From contig OY741266.1 in assembly GCA_963514095.1 (NCBI GenBank), forward strand, positions 2,745,501 to 2,809,500: a stretch of 64,000 nt of DNA, given 5' to 3'. The notes beneath the pieces were generated by a model that was not told the DNA's origin, did no database searches, and worked only from the letters and a program-made list of their open reading frames with translations. The stretch's first letter is position 1. Each line of letters opens with the position of its first letter. Both the position numbers and the translations under genes were made by a program. This document shows, in pieces, positions 32,350-44,569 of this stretch. Source of the DNA: Eutrigla gurnardus (Eukaryota; Chordata; Actinopteri; Perciformes; Triglidae).

Positions 32350-32400
32350 CAGCATTGGCTTTCCGTTTCATAACTGGAGGTTGCTGCCTGGACTGTACAT
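32350..32400 (+). repeat. Family A extreme 3' end fragment
   Basis: 'cattggctttccgtttcata' and 'actggaggttgctgcctg' match the last 50 bp of the family. Confidence 0.55.
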
Positions 32401-32736
32401 TAGACAGCCAGCAGCATGCTGGGTATTGGAGTAGTCTTTCAGTGATGTTTGTCTCGGTCGGTCTGACCGTCTATGGTCTCTTAACCCAACCCCCGCACGT
32501 CCTTATATGGCATTGATGCGCGTAATCTGTCGTGCCGTTCATTGCTCTTATAAATGAACACACACAAAAATACTAATTAAGACAAGTAGGGTCTGCCAGA
32601 TGCAGCATATACATACGTCGCTGTTGCCATAGCAATCTAGTACGCTAGTCCAATGAGAACATGCATGGGTAACATTTTTTTCTTGTCATTCTGACATTTT
32701 GTGTTCTTTTGCAAAGCCTGAGTGCAGCGTGAGCCA

Positions 32737-32740
<4 letters not shown>

Positions 32741-32783
<43 letters not shown>
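32741..32783. repeat. (GA)21 microsatellite
   Basis: Pure GA run of about 43 bp. Confidence 0.97.
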
Positions 32784-32786
<3 letters not shown>

Positions 32787-32789
32787 GCA

Positions 32790-33564
32790 ACTCAAACAAC
32801 CTCATCCCTCTATTTTCTCCATAAAACTAAGGATTGATATTTTTAAAAACACGAGCGAGAAAGAAAAGAAACACACATCACGCTGCCTGGCAAGATACAC
32901 AACCTCTCTCACCCTTCCGTGAAGGTTCCCCCAACAGAAGTAGTTGCCAGATTGCTGGAGCATGAAGCACTAACAGCTTTGCCCAAGGCTAACTTCAACC
33001 TTTTCCACTGGAATGGAATAGGAGATGTCTGGTGAATTTCTCATTGTTTATAGTCTCATTTCATGAAGAGATTAAGAGTGAGTCTCTTGCTTGGCGAAAC
33101 AAGGGAAAACCAGGGAAGCGAGAAGATCATTTACTTCTCTGACAAAATGAGCTTTCCTCTTAAGTGAAGCCGTGTGTGATTTAAGGGCCGAATTTAGCCA
33201 GAAGTAAGGTGTAATACAGAGCAAATGTACTTTCTACATTCTCTCACTGTCGAAAAAGGTTAGGTTTTTTTGAGGTTTTTTTTTTAGGTTTTTCTGGTTT
33301 TATTAATGAAATCATGTAACTGTGGACCAGATTCACAGTTATTTTCCAGCAGGTAGAGGATGGATGGATGTATTTTATATCACAAAGCCGTTCCCCCCTT
33401 GTGTTGTATCTGAGACTACAGGGGCTTCCACATAACCATCAATCTGAATGCCACGTTTAATAGAATTTCCAATCCAAGCATGTTGTTAGGAAAAATGCAT
33501 TGTTTTTCTTTCTGACGATAGCAGCCATTATTCTGAGTTACACCAAATGCTGGAATTTAATACC
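32790..33564. other. Unrecognised sequence
   Basis: No gene or repeat recognised apart from a short GGAT pair near 33360 and a T/G-rich stretch near 33255-33300. Confidence 0.45.
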
Positions 33565-34112
33565 AAGCAGGGAGCAACCTCCGGTTCTGAGAAGTGAAAC
33601 CAATGCTGGAGCCCGAAACCTGCATTCTCTCAAGGAGTCAGATTACATGGAAGTCAAGGAGGAAAATTACCCTATAAATTATGCTCCATTTAGACTCAAA
33701 TAGACCATAAAGCAGGATATGATTTAGGGCATGGCTACCTTTAGATTGGCAGGTTGCTACCACAGCGGTGCTACCATCGTTACCACGCTACCAATGCAGT
33801 TAGCTACTAAGATGACTTCAACACTAAGCTGTAAAGTTGAACCATGAATAATGAAGCTAACTTTGTTAGCAGCTTCTCACCAGAATCCAGATGGATCCGG
33901 ATCCAGTAAGGTTGCTGCTCTGCTGATTGTGTTCATCAGCTCCACCTGTCGCTCCTCCACAGTCCAAATATGGTCACTTCCTTCACTTGATGCAACAATT
34001 CCAGTATGAGGATGGCCAACATCCAAGATATCAAGGCTTCAAAACTGTAGTACACAAATTAGAGGGTGACTCACCATGACTATGTCCAAGTCTTATATAC
34101 AGTCTATGATAT
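33565..34112 (-). repeat. Family A, near full-length copy
   Basis: Read on the reverse strand it runs from 'catagactgtatataagact' (34112 end) through 'ttttgaagcc', 'gtgaccatatttggactgtg', 'gaggagcgacaggtgg', 'ggatccatctggattctgg', 'agctgctaacaaagttagc', 'gttgaagtcatcttagtagc' and 'gtggtagcaacctgcc' to 'ccggaggttgctccc'. It is uninterrupted at the sites where the copies at 11.8-13.7 kb and 27.5-29 kb have insertions, so it serves as the empty-site reference. It contains a CCAAATATGG box (33964-33973). No long reading frame. Confidence 0.8.
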
Positions 34113-34284
34113 TGATATGTATAACTATAACGAAAAGTCCACCATGTTGAAGTATTCTACAAGTTGGAAGTGACAACATGCTGCTGCTGAAATTTTGCTT
34201 TGGAAAGTTTGATGTCGTTGAAACATTGGAACAGTTGAGGTTTTAGAACTGGAAGAAGTGAATATTGAAAAAAAGTTGAATTGT

Positions 34285-34600
34285 GTATTAAGTTTAATTA
34301 GTATAACACCATTCATGGAACAGGATCCACAAAGTGCTTCCCAAGAATAAAAATAAAAATTAAATACAAATAATAGCCATAAAACACCAATCAATAAAAC
34401 AGATATAAAGATGGGTACAAACAAAAGGCAGTACAAGGTGACCTAAAGGCCAGTTTAAATGAGTGAGTCTTGAACAGAGACAGCAGAAAGAACAGGAAGT
34501 GTTTGTCGGAGTGTCGGAGCCACCACTGTAAAGTCACCTTTAGTGTTTAGTCAGCACAAAGGGCAGCCAGTAAGCCCTGGTGAGAAGACCAGTGAACTAC
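34285..34600 (+). repeat. Diverged fish retroposon-type repeat
   Basis: 'aacaccattcatggaacagg', 'acaaagtgcttcccaagaat', an A-rich block, 'gacctaaaggccagtttaaa', 'gagtcttgaacagagac' and 'ccaccactgtaaagtcacc' follow the order of a widespread fish repeat built around 'caaagtgctt...'. It is strongly diverged and its borders are not defined. Confidence 0.4.
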
Positions 34601-36297
34601 TGGTGATATGGGGATGGAGCAGGTCAGAGGAAGAAACTTAAAGAATCAGCATAGCTGTTCTTCCGATTCTGTCATTTCATGTTTATCTCCCTCTAAAATA
34701 TATCAACCGCCGATGAATGACAACGCATTCGTCCAATCGTCCACCCCTCATAATTACCTCAGCAGCATCATGTCCAGTAGATATCAGTGGACTAATTGCA
34801 GCAGGAAGAAGCACGACGTGCAGCCTGTAAGCCCGGAGCCTCTGTGTCTTTTATCGTGAAAGATGATTAGTCCAAAAAAAACACCAGTGGTGGGCGATCC
34901 CTGAACGCTCTCCTGGGACAGACAGAAGCTAAATGGACAATTCATCTTTACACCTCCGGTATGGATCAAGTAGAGTTAATGAGTTCCTCGCTGAGCCCGA
35001 CCTTTTCTGGGGTTAACGAAGAGGGAAACGTGTGTTATTGTAAAGAGAGGACTCATTATTGTACAACAGCCGGGCCTTCATCAGGCTCTCTGTTGCTGTT
35101 AAGCAGCCAAAGACGGAGTCAAAGGCTGTGAGCTGTATCGTATCAGCGTATGCATTTTTGGGAATAGGTACGAGTTGTGATGCACAGCGTCTTCCTCTCG
35201 ATGCGGTTTTGGATGTTTGACAGTCGCGCCGACTGTCTGAGCTCAGATCTGCGAGGCTGCCTGTCTCCGAGACATGGGAAGCAGGTGTTTGACAGCTGAT
35301 GGGTCTTGGTCTGCTGGGAGCGACCGGCTCATCTCTCCTCTAATGAGCTACATGAGAAGGATTGTTTCCTTATCCTTCATTTGACTTTACAAAAAAAAGT
35401 CTCAACAAAAACTCTGCTGACAGGATATGTTTACCCCCGTTTGAGGCGGCAGAGAGACAAGTTGCCTAGATACGGTCTTTGAAGGTGGCTTAATGATTTT
35501 CCTCAATTAATGTTTTGGCAGTTCCGTGGTCTGGCTGCCTCGGCGCGCCGCTCTGCTTTTATTGCACATTTTAGTTGCTGCGTGTTCAGTTTGGAGAATC
35601 GGTGGCATTTAGGTTGTGTGAGAGATATCGAGTGGAAGACGTGGACGAAACCTGGAATATTGATTGTGGCTGCAGCAGTTTATGTCACTTTTGATAATAC
35701 CGGCTCCAGAGAAATGCAGTCTTAAAGGTTTTGTCACAGTGTGGTACACAAGCGGTGCGGCCCATCATTATATTATTATTACATTGTCAGAAAACAAACA
35801 AAAGCAGCTCAAAGAACAAACTAATCCTTTAGAGTAGGATGAAAGAACACAACAGTTAAATGGTGGTGTGACTAATCCTTGTACAGCCTGAGGTAGGAAT
35901 ATGTGATGAGCAGTAAACTCAACAGCATCTGTTCATTAAGACCCCGGATGATGTTTTAGTACAGCAAGAACTCAATATTGAAAGAAGATCAATTAATTAG
36001 TTATTTCTTATAACATTTTTTTCTGTTAGCAAAGTCAAATGTCTTTTCACCTGACATTTTTATTTGGCCACTTGGGGGCAGCACAGAGTAATTTCCTGTA
36101 TTGTAATGCATTTTTATGTGGTTTGTTAATCTTATCTGCATTTTGTAAAGTGCTTGGCTCCTGTCCGATCCCATATTTGAAAATATTACAATGTTAAAAG
36201 TACAGAAATTGATTCCATGACTAATTCAGAGGATCTAATAACGCTTGCATGCATTTCTGTTAAATTAATTTCTGCTGATGTTGTTAAATCAAATCTA
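34601..36297. other. Unrecognised sequence
   Basis: No gene is recognised. Frames at 34608-34859 and 35510-35725 lack domain or splice support. Confidence 0.45.
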
Positions 36298-36298
36298 T

Positions 36299-37218
36299 GG
36301 GCCCTAGTTTCGTAGACCAGGCGCAGTCAGCTCTCAGCGCACCTGCGCCACGCCGACGGGGTGTGTCCGCCTGGACTTTGCAAGTTTCGTGCACCGCGCA
36401 GGCTCACCTCCCGTCACTCCCACCCGCGCAAGTGGGAAAGAGGGAGCAGAAGAAGGCGTGAGTGGGAGACGAGTAGGAGACGAGGTGTGGACTGGGATTA
36501 ATACAGCCGATTCAGATCTTCACCAATCAAATGAGCTCCTCTCCTCTCCTTTAATGCGTTAGGGGAGGTTCAGTGCAAGTTCCGTCACTTGACAACCCAA
36601 TGACAGAAGCAGCGCCGGCGCTCCCACCACGCTCATCACGCGCTGTGCGCGCGTATCATAATAATAACAATGCCGATATAAAAAACAGGAGAGAGAGAGG
36701 GAGATGTTTTGGTCCAAGAGGCTGAGTTTCCGTTACGCGTGCCATCCGCCTTTGATCTGACGTCAGATGTGACGGGACAATCTATATAGATATAAATTCA
36801 CGTGTTGATTCAATTAGTTGCATTAAATAGTGTTTGTTGTGATTATTTCTTGCATTTAAATGTGCCTGGAACTGTGGAAACCTGCCTGTGAGGTCTCGGT
36901 GACGTGTGCGCACTGCGCGCCGTCAGCCAAACTTCCACTCCGCCAGCTGTGATTCGCCTTGAATGAATGGACTTTATTTACGCCTTGCGCCGAGAGTAGA
37001 CCCGGTTGGAGCTGGCGAGCTTTCAGCGCAGTCTCGGCGAGGCTTTTTGCCACGAAACTTCCGCTACGCCAAGCTGAATCTGTGACGCCTCCCCCTGCTG
37101 CGCCGCCACACCCATCTTGGCGCAGGCGATCCACCAAACTGAAACTGGTCGAAACTTGCATTACGCCGGCTCCGCCACCCTGCGCCGCCCTGCGCTGCGC
37201 CACGAAACTAGGACCCAA
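36299..37218. mobile_element. Family D: GC-rich DNA element with GGGCCCTAGTTTCGT ends
   Basis: Begins TGGGCCCTAGTTTCGTAGAC and ends GCGCCACGAAACTAGGACCCA, an imperfect inverted repeat of about 16-20 bp. The interior is GC- and CpG-rich with repeated 'gcgcag', 'ccacgaaact' and 'ctgcgc' motifs, and a central AT-rich section with 'ctgacgtcagatgtgacg' and 'tctatatagatataa'. A second copy in the opposite orientation lies at 39899-44565. No transposase is present, so it is non-autonomous; a target duplication could not be assigned, so the superfamily is open. Open frames of 121-127 codons inside it are discussed under rejected items. Confidence 0.7.
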
Positions 37219-37219
37219 T

Positions 37220-39897
37220 GAGTTAAGTGGAGACGACAACTGTAGTCAGAGTACATTCTCCAATGAGCTACATCCCCATCTTGGAATATTCCTTACTATT
37301 ATATGTCTTGCATGGGCAACCTAAAAACACACAGAGAATCCCCTCAGTTAATAAACAATGTATCTTCCATCAGGACACTTCTATCAATAATGCACAAAGA
37401 GCAGCTTCTTTTTTCTCTTTCCTCGGCTGAATAAAGAGTTCCTTTCTGGAACATTACTTTTACATGTTTGGCTTCTTCATTTCTTATTTAGAGCAACTTC
37501 AAACTCATGTAAATCTGTAATAGCCACAGCAGCAGTGTCAGAAGAGTCCAATTGCAGTACAAAAAAATAATGTATTTCGAAGGTGTGATGCAAATGAAAT
37601 GAAAACACAGTAGGAGGCGAGGACAGACTCCTTATTATCCTCTGTCACTTTGTCATATCGGTGGAAACAAAGTGAGCATTTCCCTAAGTGGTTTGCTCTG
37701 TATCTTGTCTATTAATAACAAGAGGTTAAAAGAACAGGTGCAGGGGAAGTTTTGCTCTGGAAAGTAAGGAGAAATGTTTTGTTTGGGAAACATATGGTGC
37801 ACTGAGCACTCATGGAACCTGAGGAGACTCCGCCACCGCTGAAGATGATGGATGGCAGCAAGCTACAGGCAGGGAACGCTAGAAATAAGTAATAGAAAAG
37901 AAAGTGGGGGTAGGAGGTGCTTATGTGCTCACCATTTCACTCCTTTATTCCAAAAGGTGATGGAGCTTGTTACGTTGTTGATGGCATGAGGCATTGTACA
38001 AACTCTTGCTGCCTCCTGGCTCCAGTAGGTGTTTTAGTGGAATGGAGTTGAATTATCCATTTAGTACCAGAGGGGCAGTTCACGACCTCTTCCTCTTCCA
38101 CTCCCACGCTCCTCCATCAGCCGCCCACAGAGGCAGCCGCGGTCAAGGTTAGCTCTGTGGCTATTCCGCATCTCCTCCTCTGTTATTTGGTGCCTGCACG
38201 GAGCCCGGGAAGTGTGCCAGACAGGTTCCGCCTGCAAAGACAGGGCTGGCTTCAGGGCAACATTTTATAAAGCGAGCAAATGACCAAGAATTTATGTTTT
38301 CCTTGTTGCCATGGTGCATGCATACCAGCATATCAGAAAGAGATTTGAAATTGCAAAAACAAACGGACATAAAATAAATAAAGAAAAAGAATCAGCAGGA
38401 GGGCTGTGGGAACTGAATGTCTATAAATAGGTGGTTTATCCCGCCATTAAAGCAGATGTGCTGTGTTTTATGACAGAACTCAAAAGATGGTTCAGATAGG
38501 GAGTTTCACCTTAATTTGGCTTAAATTGTGCCCAGTATCAATTTTCATTCAACAGCGTAGTGTTTAACGGTTAAGGAAGACATGTTCATATTTTACAACG
38601 CACTAATATTCTTTGACAAATTGTAATATTCAAATATGGTGACGTATGGTTCTAAAACTTGATTTAGAAAATTAGATGAATCAAATGTGGTAAAATATGA
38701 AAAGTAATTGAGTGAGAATTTTATGAACCTTTTCAAAAAGAGGAAACTTTGTACTTGGTAGTAAAAAGCTGTTAGATATGATGTGCAACCGGGGGAAGAT
38801 ATAGTTGAACGCAGCCCGTCGGTAAAGCATCACCGGCTCGTCAGCAGCACGAGTGAACACAGCCAACGTGAAGTTTGTAGACTTGATTGTTGAAATGAAA
38901 TATGCACGGCGAGGGTTGTGCTTGTTGTAGCGAGGGCTGAGCCTTGTATCACGCTTACCGAAATGCACAATGCCACGGGGTTAACGTTAGGAAACGATCG
39001 GTAAATGACTTGCATGAATAAACATTAACCACACTTAGTGGACATTCTTGCATAACATTTTGTAACACACAACAATGTTATGTAACGAGTAGAACTCAAG
39101 GTGCTTTTGGTGTCACACAGGAAACGTTTGCCTGAGTGAAAGTCCTGTGTTTGTTTCTTTACATCCAGCTTCAGCGTACTGGTGCTTTGCAGAAACATAC
39201 AATGGCGATGGTCTTTCCCTCGCCACTGGGCAGAGCTGAAGAGAGTTTACTTCCTAACAGCCTTCCAACATCACCACTGAAGTGTACATAAATATTTTAC
39301 GGAGAAAGTACTACCGGCCCAACTTGCTTCAAACCAGCCCTCACCGACAAATATCCCACCTGCAATGCTTCTCACTATCCACCTGTAGAAGGAAATGTTC
39401 CTGTAAGGTTCCACTGGGATTGTCGCCTGTGTTCTGCTTAAATCTTCCTCCCACACAGGAAGTGGTCCGCTGTGACCCACACGTTTTGGAAATGTATTTT
39501 CATTTGTGTGTGTTGTGTTTGGCTGGATGTACTCCAGAGTCTCCTCAGCTACACAAACATGGAGTTCAAAGGCTGAGAGTGCACGGAATATGTTTGGCTT
39601 GGTCAAGCACAGCGGGAAGGAAGCCGGTGAGGGATCGTGTCTTTTACACTGGGATAGTGAGACCAGTGTAAGTTATTGCAGGGAGAACCAACTTGTAAAG
39701 GGGTGATGAAGGAATCAAAATAAATCTGAATTGCAGCTCTAATTTTCTGAATGATTATCATTTTAAATGTGCCGAATACATTTCAGAATAAGTCCATTAA
39801 TGAATGCCTCGAAACTGGTGTGATGCATTATTTCCATTTGAATGAGTGGAATACAATTACAAATATAATTTTTCCATTCATCATTGTGTTGCACATA
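37220..39897. other. Unrecognised sequence between two Family D copies
   Basis: About 2.7 kb with no recognisable gene. The stretch 38050-38200 is locally GC-richer. Frames at 38161-38370, 38681-38968 and 39271-39671 have no recognisable domains. Confidence 0.4.
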
Positions 39898-40489
39898 ATG
39901 GGCCCTCGTTTCGTGGCGCAGCGCAGGGCGGCGCAGGGTGGCGGAGCTTGCGTAATGCAAGTTTCGACCCGCGCAGCCTTGCGCACGGTCAGTTTGGCAG
40001 TTTGGTGGATCGCCTGCGCCAAGATGGGTGTGGTGGCGCAGCAGGGGGAGGCGTCACAGATTCAGCTTGGCGTAGCGGAAGTTTCGTGGCAAAAAGCCTC
40101 GCCGAGACTGCACTGAAAGCTCGCCAGCTCCAACCTGGTCTACTTTCGGCGCAAGGCGTAAATAAAGTCTATTCATTCAAGGCGAATTACAGCTGGCGGA
40201 GTGGAAGTTTTGCTGATGGCGCGCAGTGCGTACACGTCACCAATACCTCACAGGCAGGTTTCCACAGTTCCAGGCACATTTACATGCAATAAATAATCAC
40301 AACAAACACTATTTAATGCAACTAATTGAATCAACACGTGAATTTATATCTATATAGATTGTCCCGTCACATCTGACGTCAGATCAAAGGCGGATGGCAC
40401 GCATAACGGAAACTCAGCCTCTCAGACCAAAACATCTCCCTCTCTCTCTCCTGTTTTTTTATAATATCGGCATTGTTATTATTATGATA

Positions 40490-43400
40490 CGTAAGTTAGT
40501 TAGTTAGTTAGTTAGTTAGTTTCATTTATTGTCCACGTGTGGAAATTTGTTTTTGGTCTCATTAAGACCAATGGCAAATTGTCAATTATTCACTTCAACA
40601 GCAGAAGCCTGTATGCAAACTTCACTTTTATCAGGGAATACTTCAATACATTTCCACAACCATTCAGTATCATCGCCATATCAGAAACTTGGATCAGTAA
40701 GGATAAAGGACAGGACTTTGAGATGGATGGTTATGAACTCAATTATATAAATAGACAAAATAAAGGAGGAGGAGGTGTTGCCATATATGTTGACAATTCA
40801 TTAAACTACAAGGTGCTGGACAGTATGACAGCAGTAGTGGACAATGTTTTGGAATGCATTTCAGTAGAAATCTGCAAAGAAAAAAGTAAAAATCTGATAA
40901 TTAGTTGTTTATATAGGGCACCGGGCTCTAGTATTGAGGTTTTTAAAGACTGGATGGAGGGAATATTCTCCAACAAGGGTAAAACAATTTTCATTTGTGG
41001 AGACTTCAACATTGACCTTCTAAATCCAAATAATCACAATATGACTGATGCATTTATAAACACTATGTACAGCATGAGCTACTATCCGATCATTACCAGA
41101 CCTAGCAGAATCACATCACACTCTGCCACTCTCATAGACAATATATTCACCAATGACATTGAAAACCGTACAATAAGCGGACTATTGATAAATGATATTA
41201 GTGACCACCTACCAGTTTTCACAGTTTATGACAGGAACTATAAATACAATAAGCCAGTCAGAAATAAAGAATACAGACGGGTTAGATCTGAAGAATCGAT
41301 GATGGCTTTTAAAAATGAACTGCTGGCATATAACTGGAATGAAATGTATGAGAAAATAGACATTAACAGTGCATATGAATAATTTCTCAGAATATTCACA
41401 ACATTATACAATAAAAACTGTCCAATAACCCAATATACAAGAAAAAGTAAATACTCGGAATGCCCATGGATCACGAAGGGTTTACAAAATGCCTGTAAAA
41501 AGAAAAACACACTGTACCGAAATTTTATAAGGCTGAAAACTGAAGATACTGAGAATAAATATAAAACGTATAAAAATAAGTTAACTAAAATTATAAGAAC
41601 TAATAGAAAAGACTACTATAGGAATATATTGGAAAAGAACAAAAACAATATTAAAGGAATATGGAACATACTGAACAGTGTTATAAAAAATAGTTCGGGA
41701 CTCAGAAATGATCCTAAGTACTTTTTGGTTAATGAAAAGGAGGAGTACAATATGGATGTTGTGGCCAACTGCTTTAACCATTTTTTTGTAAATATTGGTC
41801 CTGACCTAGCAAGAACAATTCCTGATCAAGGGACATCCGAGCAAAATATGGAAAAATTAATAAATAGAAATGAGTACTCTATGTTTCTCACAGCAGTGGA
41901 AGAAAGGGAAATTGTTGATATTGTTTTGAGTTGTAAGGGCAAAAAGTCTAAGGATTGTGATGACATTGATATGACTGTGGTAAAAAAAGTGATTGAGGGA
42001 ATAACAAAACCATTCACATACATTTGTAACTTATCATTCCAAACTGGTACATTTAAAATAGCAAAAGTCATACCTCTGTACAAATCTGGGAACAAACACC
42101 AATTCACAAATTACAGACCGGTCTCATTACTGCCACAATTTTCCAAAATTCTTGAAAAGCTATTCAATAATCGACTGGATAATTTCATAGATAAGCACAA
42201 ACTTGCTCAGTGAAAATCAATACGGATTCAGAGCAAATAGATCTACATCAATGGCTTTACTAGACTCAGTTGAAGAAATAACAAATTCTATAGACCAAAA
42301 TCAATAATCAGTAGGGATATTCATAGATCTAAAAAAAGCCTTTGACACAATAAATCATGATATATTAATAATAAAACTGGAACGTTATGGCATCAGGGGT
42401 ATAGTGGGGAACTGGGTGAGGAGTTACTTGAGTGACAGGCAACAATTTGTGACTCTTGGTGATTGTTCCTCTATGTGTTTGGACATTGCTTGTGGTGTTC
42501 CCCAGGGGTCAGTGCTAGGCCCAACATTTTTCATTCTTTACATAAATGATTTATGTAATGTATCAAAAGTGTTGAAGCTTGTTTTGTTTGCTGACGATAC
42601 AAACATATTTTTTTCTGGTGATGATTTATATCAATTAGTAGAGGTGATCAATTTAGAAATGAGCAAATTAAAATTATGGTTCAATATTAATAAATTATCT
42701 TTAAACTTATGCAAAACAAAATTAATGTTATTTGGAAACTGCAGAATAAATGAACAAATAAAGATACGGATTGATGGGGTAGACATTGACAGAGTTAGTC
42801 AAATAAAATTCCTCGGGGTAACAATTGATGAAAAACTAAACTGGAAATCGCACATAAAACATATACACTCCAAGGTGTCCAGAAGCATTGCAGTATTATA
42901 TAAAGCCAAACAGAGAATGTGTAGTGATTTAAGATCCAGAACCTATTGTTCACTGGTTTCACCTTATTTAAGTTACTGTGTAGAGGTTTGGGGCAATAAT
43001 TACAAGAGTACATTACTTTCACTGTTTATTTTGCAGAAAAGAGCTATATGGACCATTTTCAATGCTGGTTATAGGGATCATACAAACTCATTATTCATAC
43101 AGTCAGAAATATTCAAATTGACAGATCTGGTTGAATTTCAAACAGCACAATTAATGTTCAAAGCAAAAAATAACAAACTACCAGCAAATATTCAAGGAAT
43201 GTTCACCCAAAGAGAAGGGAGTTATTTCTTACGGGGACTGTCTAAATTTAAATTGCGAAAGGTGCGTACATCCAGAAAAAGTTTTTGTATTTCTGTCTGT
43301 GGGGTAAAACTATGGAATAGTTTGAAAGAAGAGCTCAAGCAATGTCCAAACATAAAATTATTTAAAAAGAGGTTCAAGGAAATGATTCTCGAAAGGTACA

Positions 43401-43922
43401 GGGATGAGGGTGTTTGATGATCATTGGGTGTTAATTGTTTATTTATTAGTTTGTTATTTATTAATTTCTGTATCCGTGTTTTGTATTTATTTTTTTAGGA
43501 AAGTATTACAGTTATTATATATACTATACTATATTATATTTATTATACTACAGTTATTATAGTATATATTTGATATGAACATATAAGTAATACATTTTTA
43601 TTTTACATAAAGTATATATATTATATTATATTTGGATACATTAAGAATATATATATATATATATATATATATAATAATAATAAGTAATAATACATGAAAA
43701 TGTTATTAATAATTATTATGAATAAGGAAGCTTAGCTAAAATGAGGGATGGAGAAGGGGTGGGATAAGATAAGTGGAAACTTCTTCCCACTCCTTTTCGA
43801 ACATGCTTTTCTTTTAAGCAAATTGTTTGTCATTCATGTATATAATTATGCTTACTATTTCTATTTCTGTTATTTCTGTAACAATTTTTTTTTTTTTTTT
43901 TTTACATGTTCGAAATAAAATT

Positions 43923-43951
<29 letters not shown>
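40490..43951 (+). mobile_element. APE-type non-LTR retrotransposon (LINE), near full ORF2
   Basis: A 3.5-kb element with an endonuclease plus reverse transcriptase ORF2 (40537-43417), a roughly 500-bp AT-rich 3' untranslated region with (TA)n, the motif 'acatgttcgaaataaaattt', and a terminal (AATC)n tail (about 43922-43951). The 5' end is a (GTTA)n run (about 40493-40521). No ORF1 is present, so it is either 5'-truncated just ahead of ORF2 or of a type without ORF1. It inserted into a Family D element; 'atacg' on both sides may be a short target duplication. Motif style (GVPQGSVLGP, FADDTNIF, KFLGVTID) puts it in the CR1/L2/Jockey-like superclade; the clade was not resolved. A dead relative lies at 7310-7640. 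Confidence 0.9.
40537..43417 (+). pseudogene. LINE ORF2: endonuclease and reverse transcriptase, broken
   Basis: The endonuclease domain (about residues 17-230) shows HFNSRSL, the catalytic Glu in AISETWI (residue 50), YRAPGSS, ICGDFNIDLL (residue 156 Asp), SRITSHSATLIDNIFTN and the catalytic ISDHLPVF (Asp223/His224). The RT domain shows YRPVSLLPQFSKILEKL, YGFRANRSTS, motif A FIDLKKAFDTINHD (Asp codon 42326), CGVPQGSVLGP and motif C FADD (42587-42598), then KFLGVTID and SPYLSYCVEVWG. The C-terminus ends LWNSLKEELK...YRDEGV. Damage is light: TAA at 41380-41382, one extra base near 42199 that shifts the frame (stop at 42211-42213), and TAA at 42305-42307. All catalytic residues survive, but the copy cannot make a complete protein, so it is a recent yet dead insertion. 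The ATG choice is uncertain because upstream sequence is missing. Confidence 0.9.
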
Positions 43952-43954
<3 letters not shown>

Positions 43955-44569
43955 AACAACAAGCAGGACAAAAACAACAACAACAACAACAACACTTACA
44001 CACAGACATCTTCATACGCACGCACAGCACGTGATGTGCGTGGTGGGAGCGGCGGCGCTGCTTCTGTCAAGGTACGTGTCCACAGGCAGCGGTGTTTCCC
44101 CGCGTCCCATTCATTGTCTATGTGAAAAGCCGTGCAATGCATTCTGGTAGCGTCGCGGCGAATGCGCGAGTTGGCCGCTCCTCATTTGCATAAAGTTGAA
44201 GTTGAATCTACTTTATGCTAATCAGAGGCGCCGGGCTCGACTCGCCGCCTCGGGAATGCTCGCGAAAATCTTTTAAACTGAATCTGGTCGATCTAAAATA
44301 AAGACAGATTCAGCAACTGCATAGCTTATTTCTCGCTTAAAATGTTTTCAGAAACACCTTTCGGTGAACTATTTTCGTAAAACAAGAGAAAATTTCCAAA
44401 TGAGCTGCCATGTTGGTCTGCGTTAACTCCAGAGCAGACAGGCCAGCAGTGAAAGCGATCGTCCAATCAGGTGCAGCCATGAAGTGGTTGTAGGAAGGAG
44501 CGCCTGTCAATCATCCTCTAGTGGCAGCCCACCAAGCGTGCAATACTGGGAATACTAGGGCCCAATGAT

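Larger units (their letters stand above)
39899..44565. mobile_element. Family D copy, inverted, split by a LINE and chimeric on its right side
   Basis: The left part (39899-40489) is the close reverse complement of 36655-37217, starting TGGGCCCTCGTTTCGTGGCG and reaching 'attattatgatacg'. The LINE 40490-43951 interrupts it there. The element resumes at about 44008 with 'catacgcacgcacagcacgtg' and 'gtgggagcggcggcgctgc', matching 36610-36660 of the other copy reversed. From about 44069 the sequence is unrelated to the other copy ('gtacgtgtccacaggcagcg' and onward), yet it still ends CTAGGGCCCA at 44565. A separate element or recombination product therefore makes up the right-hand 500 bp. Confidence 0.65.

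Noticed and set aside
36856..37324. Open frames of 121-127 codons, with a matching frame at 39846-40292, suggesting a conserved protein
   Set aside because: Both lie inside Family D copies. The shared frame follows from shared DNA; the visible differences between the two (His/Tyr, Leu/Phe, Ala/Val, Glu/Asn) change the amino acid, which argues against selection on a protein.
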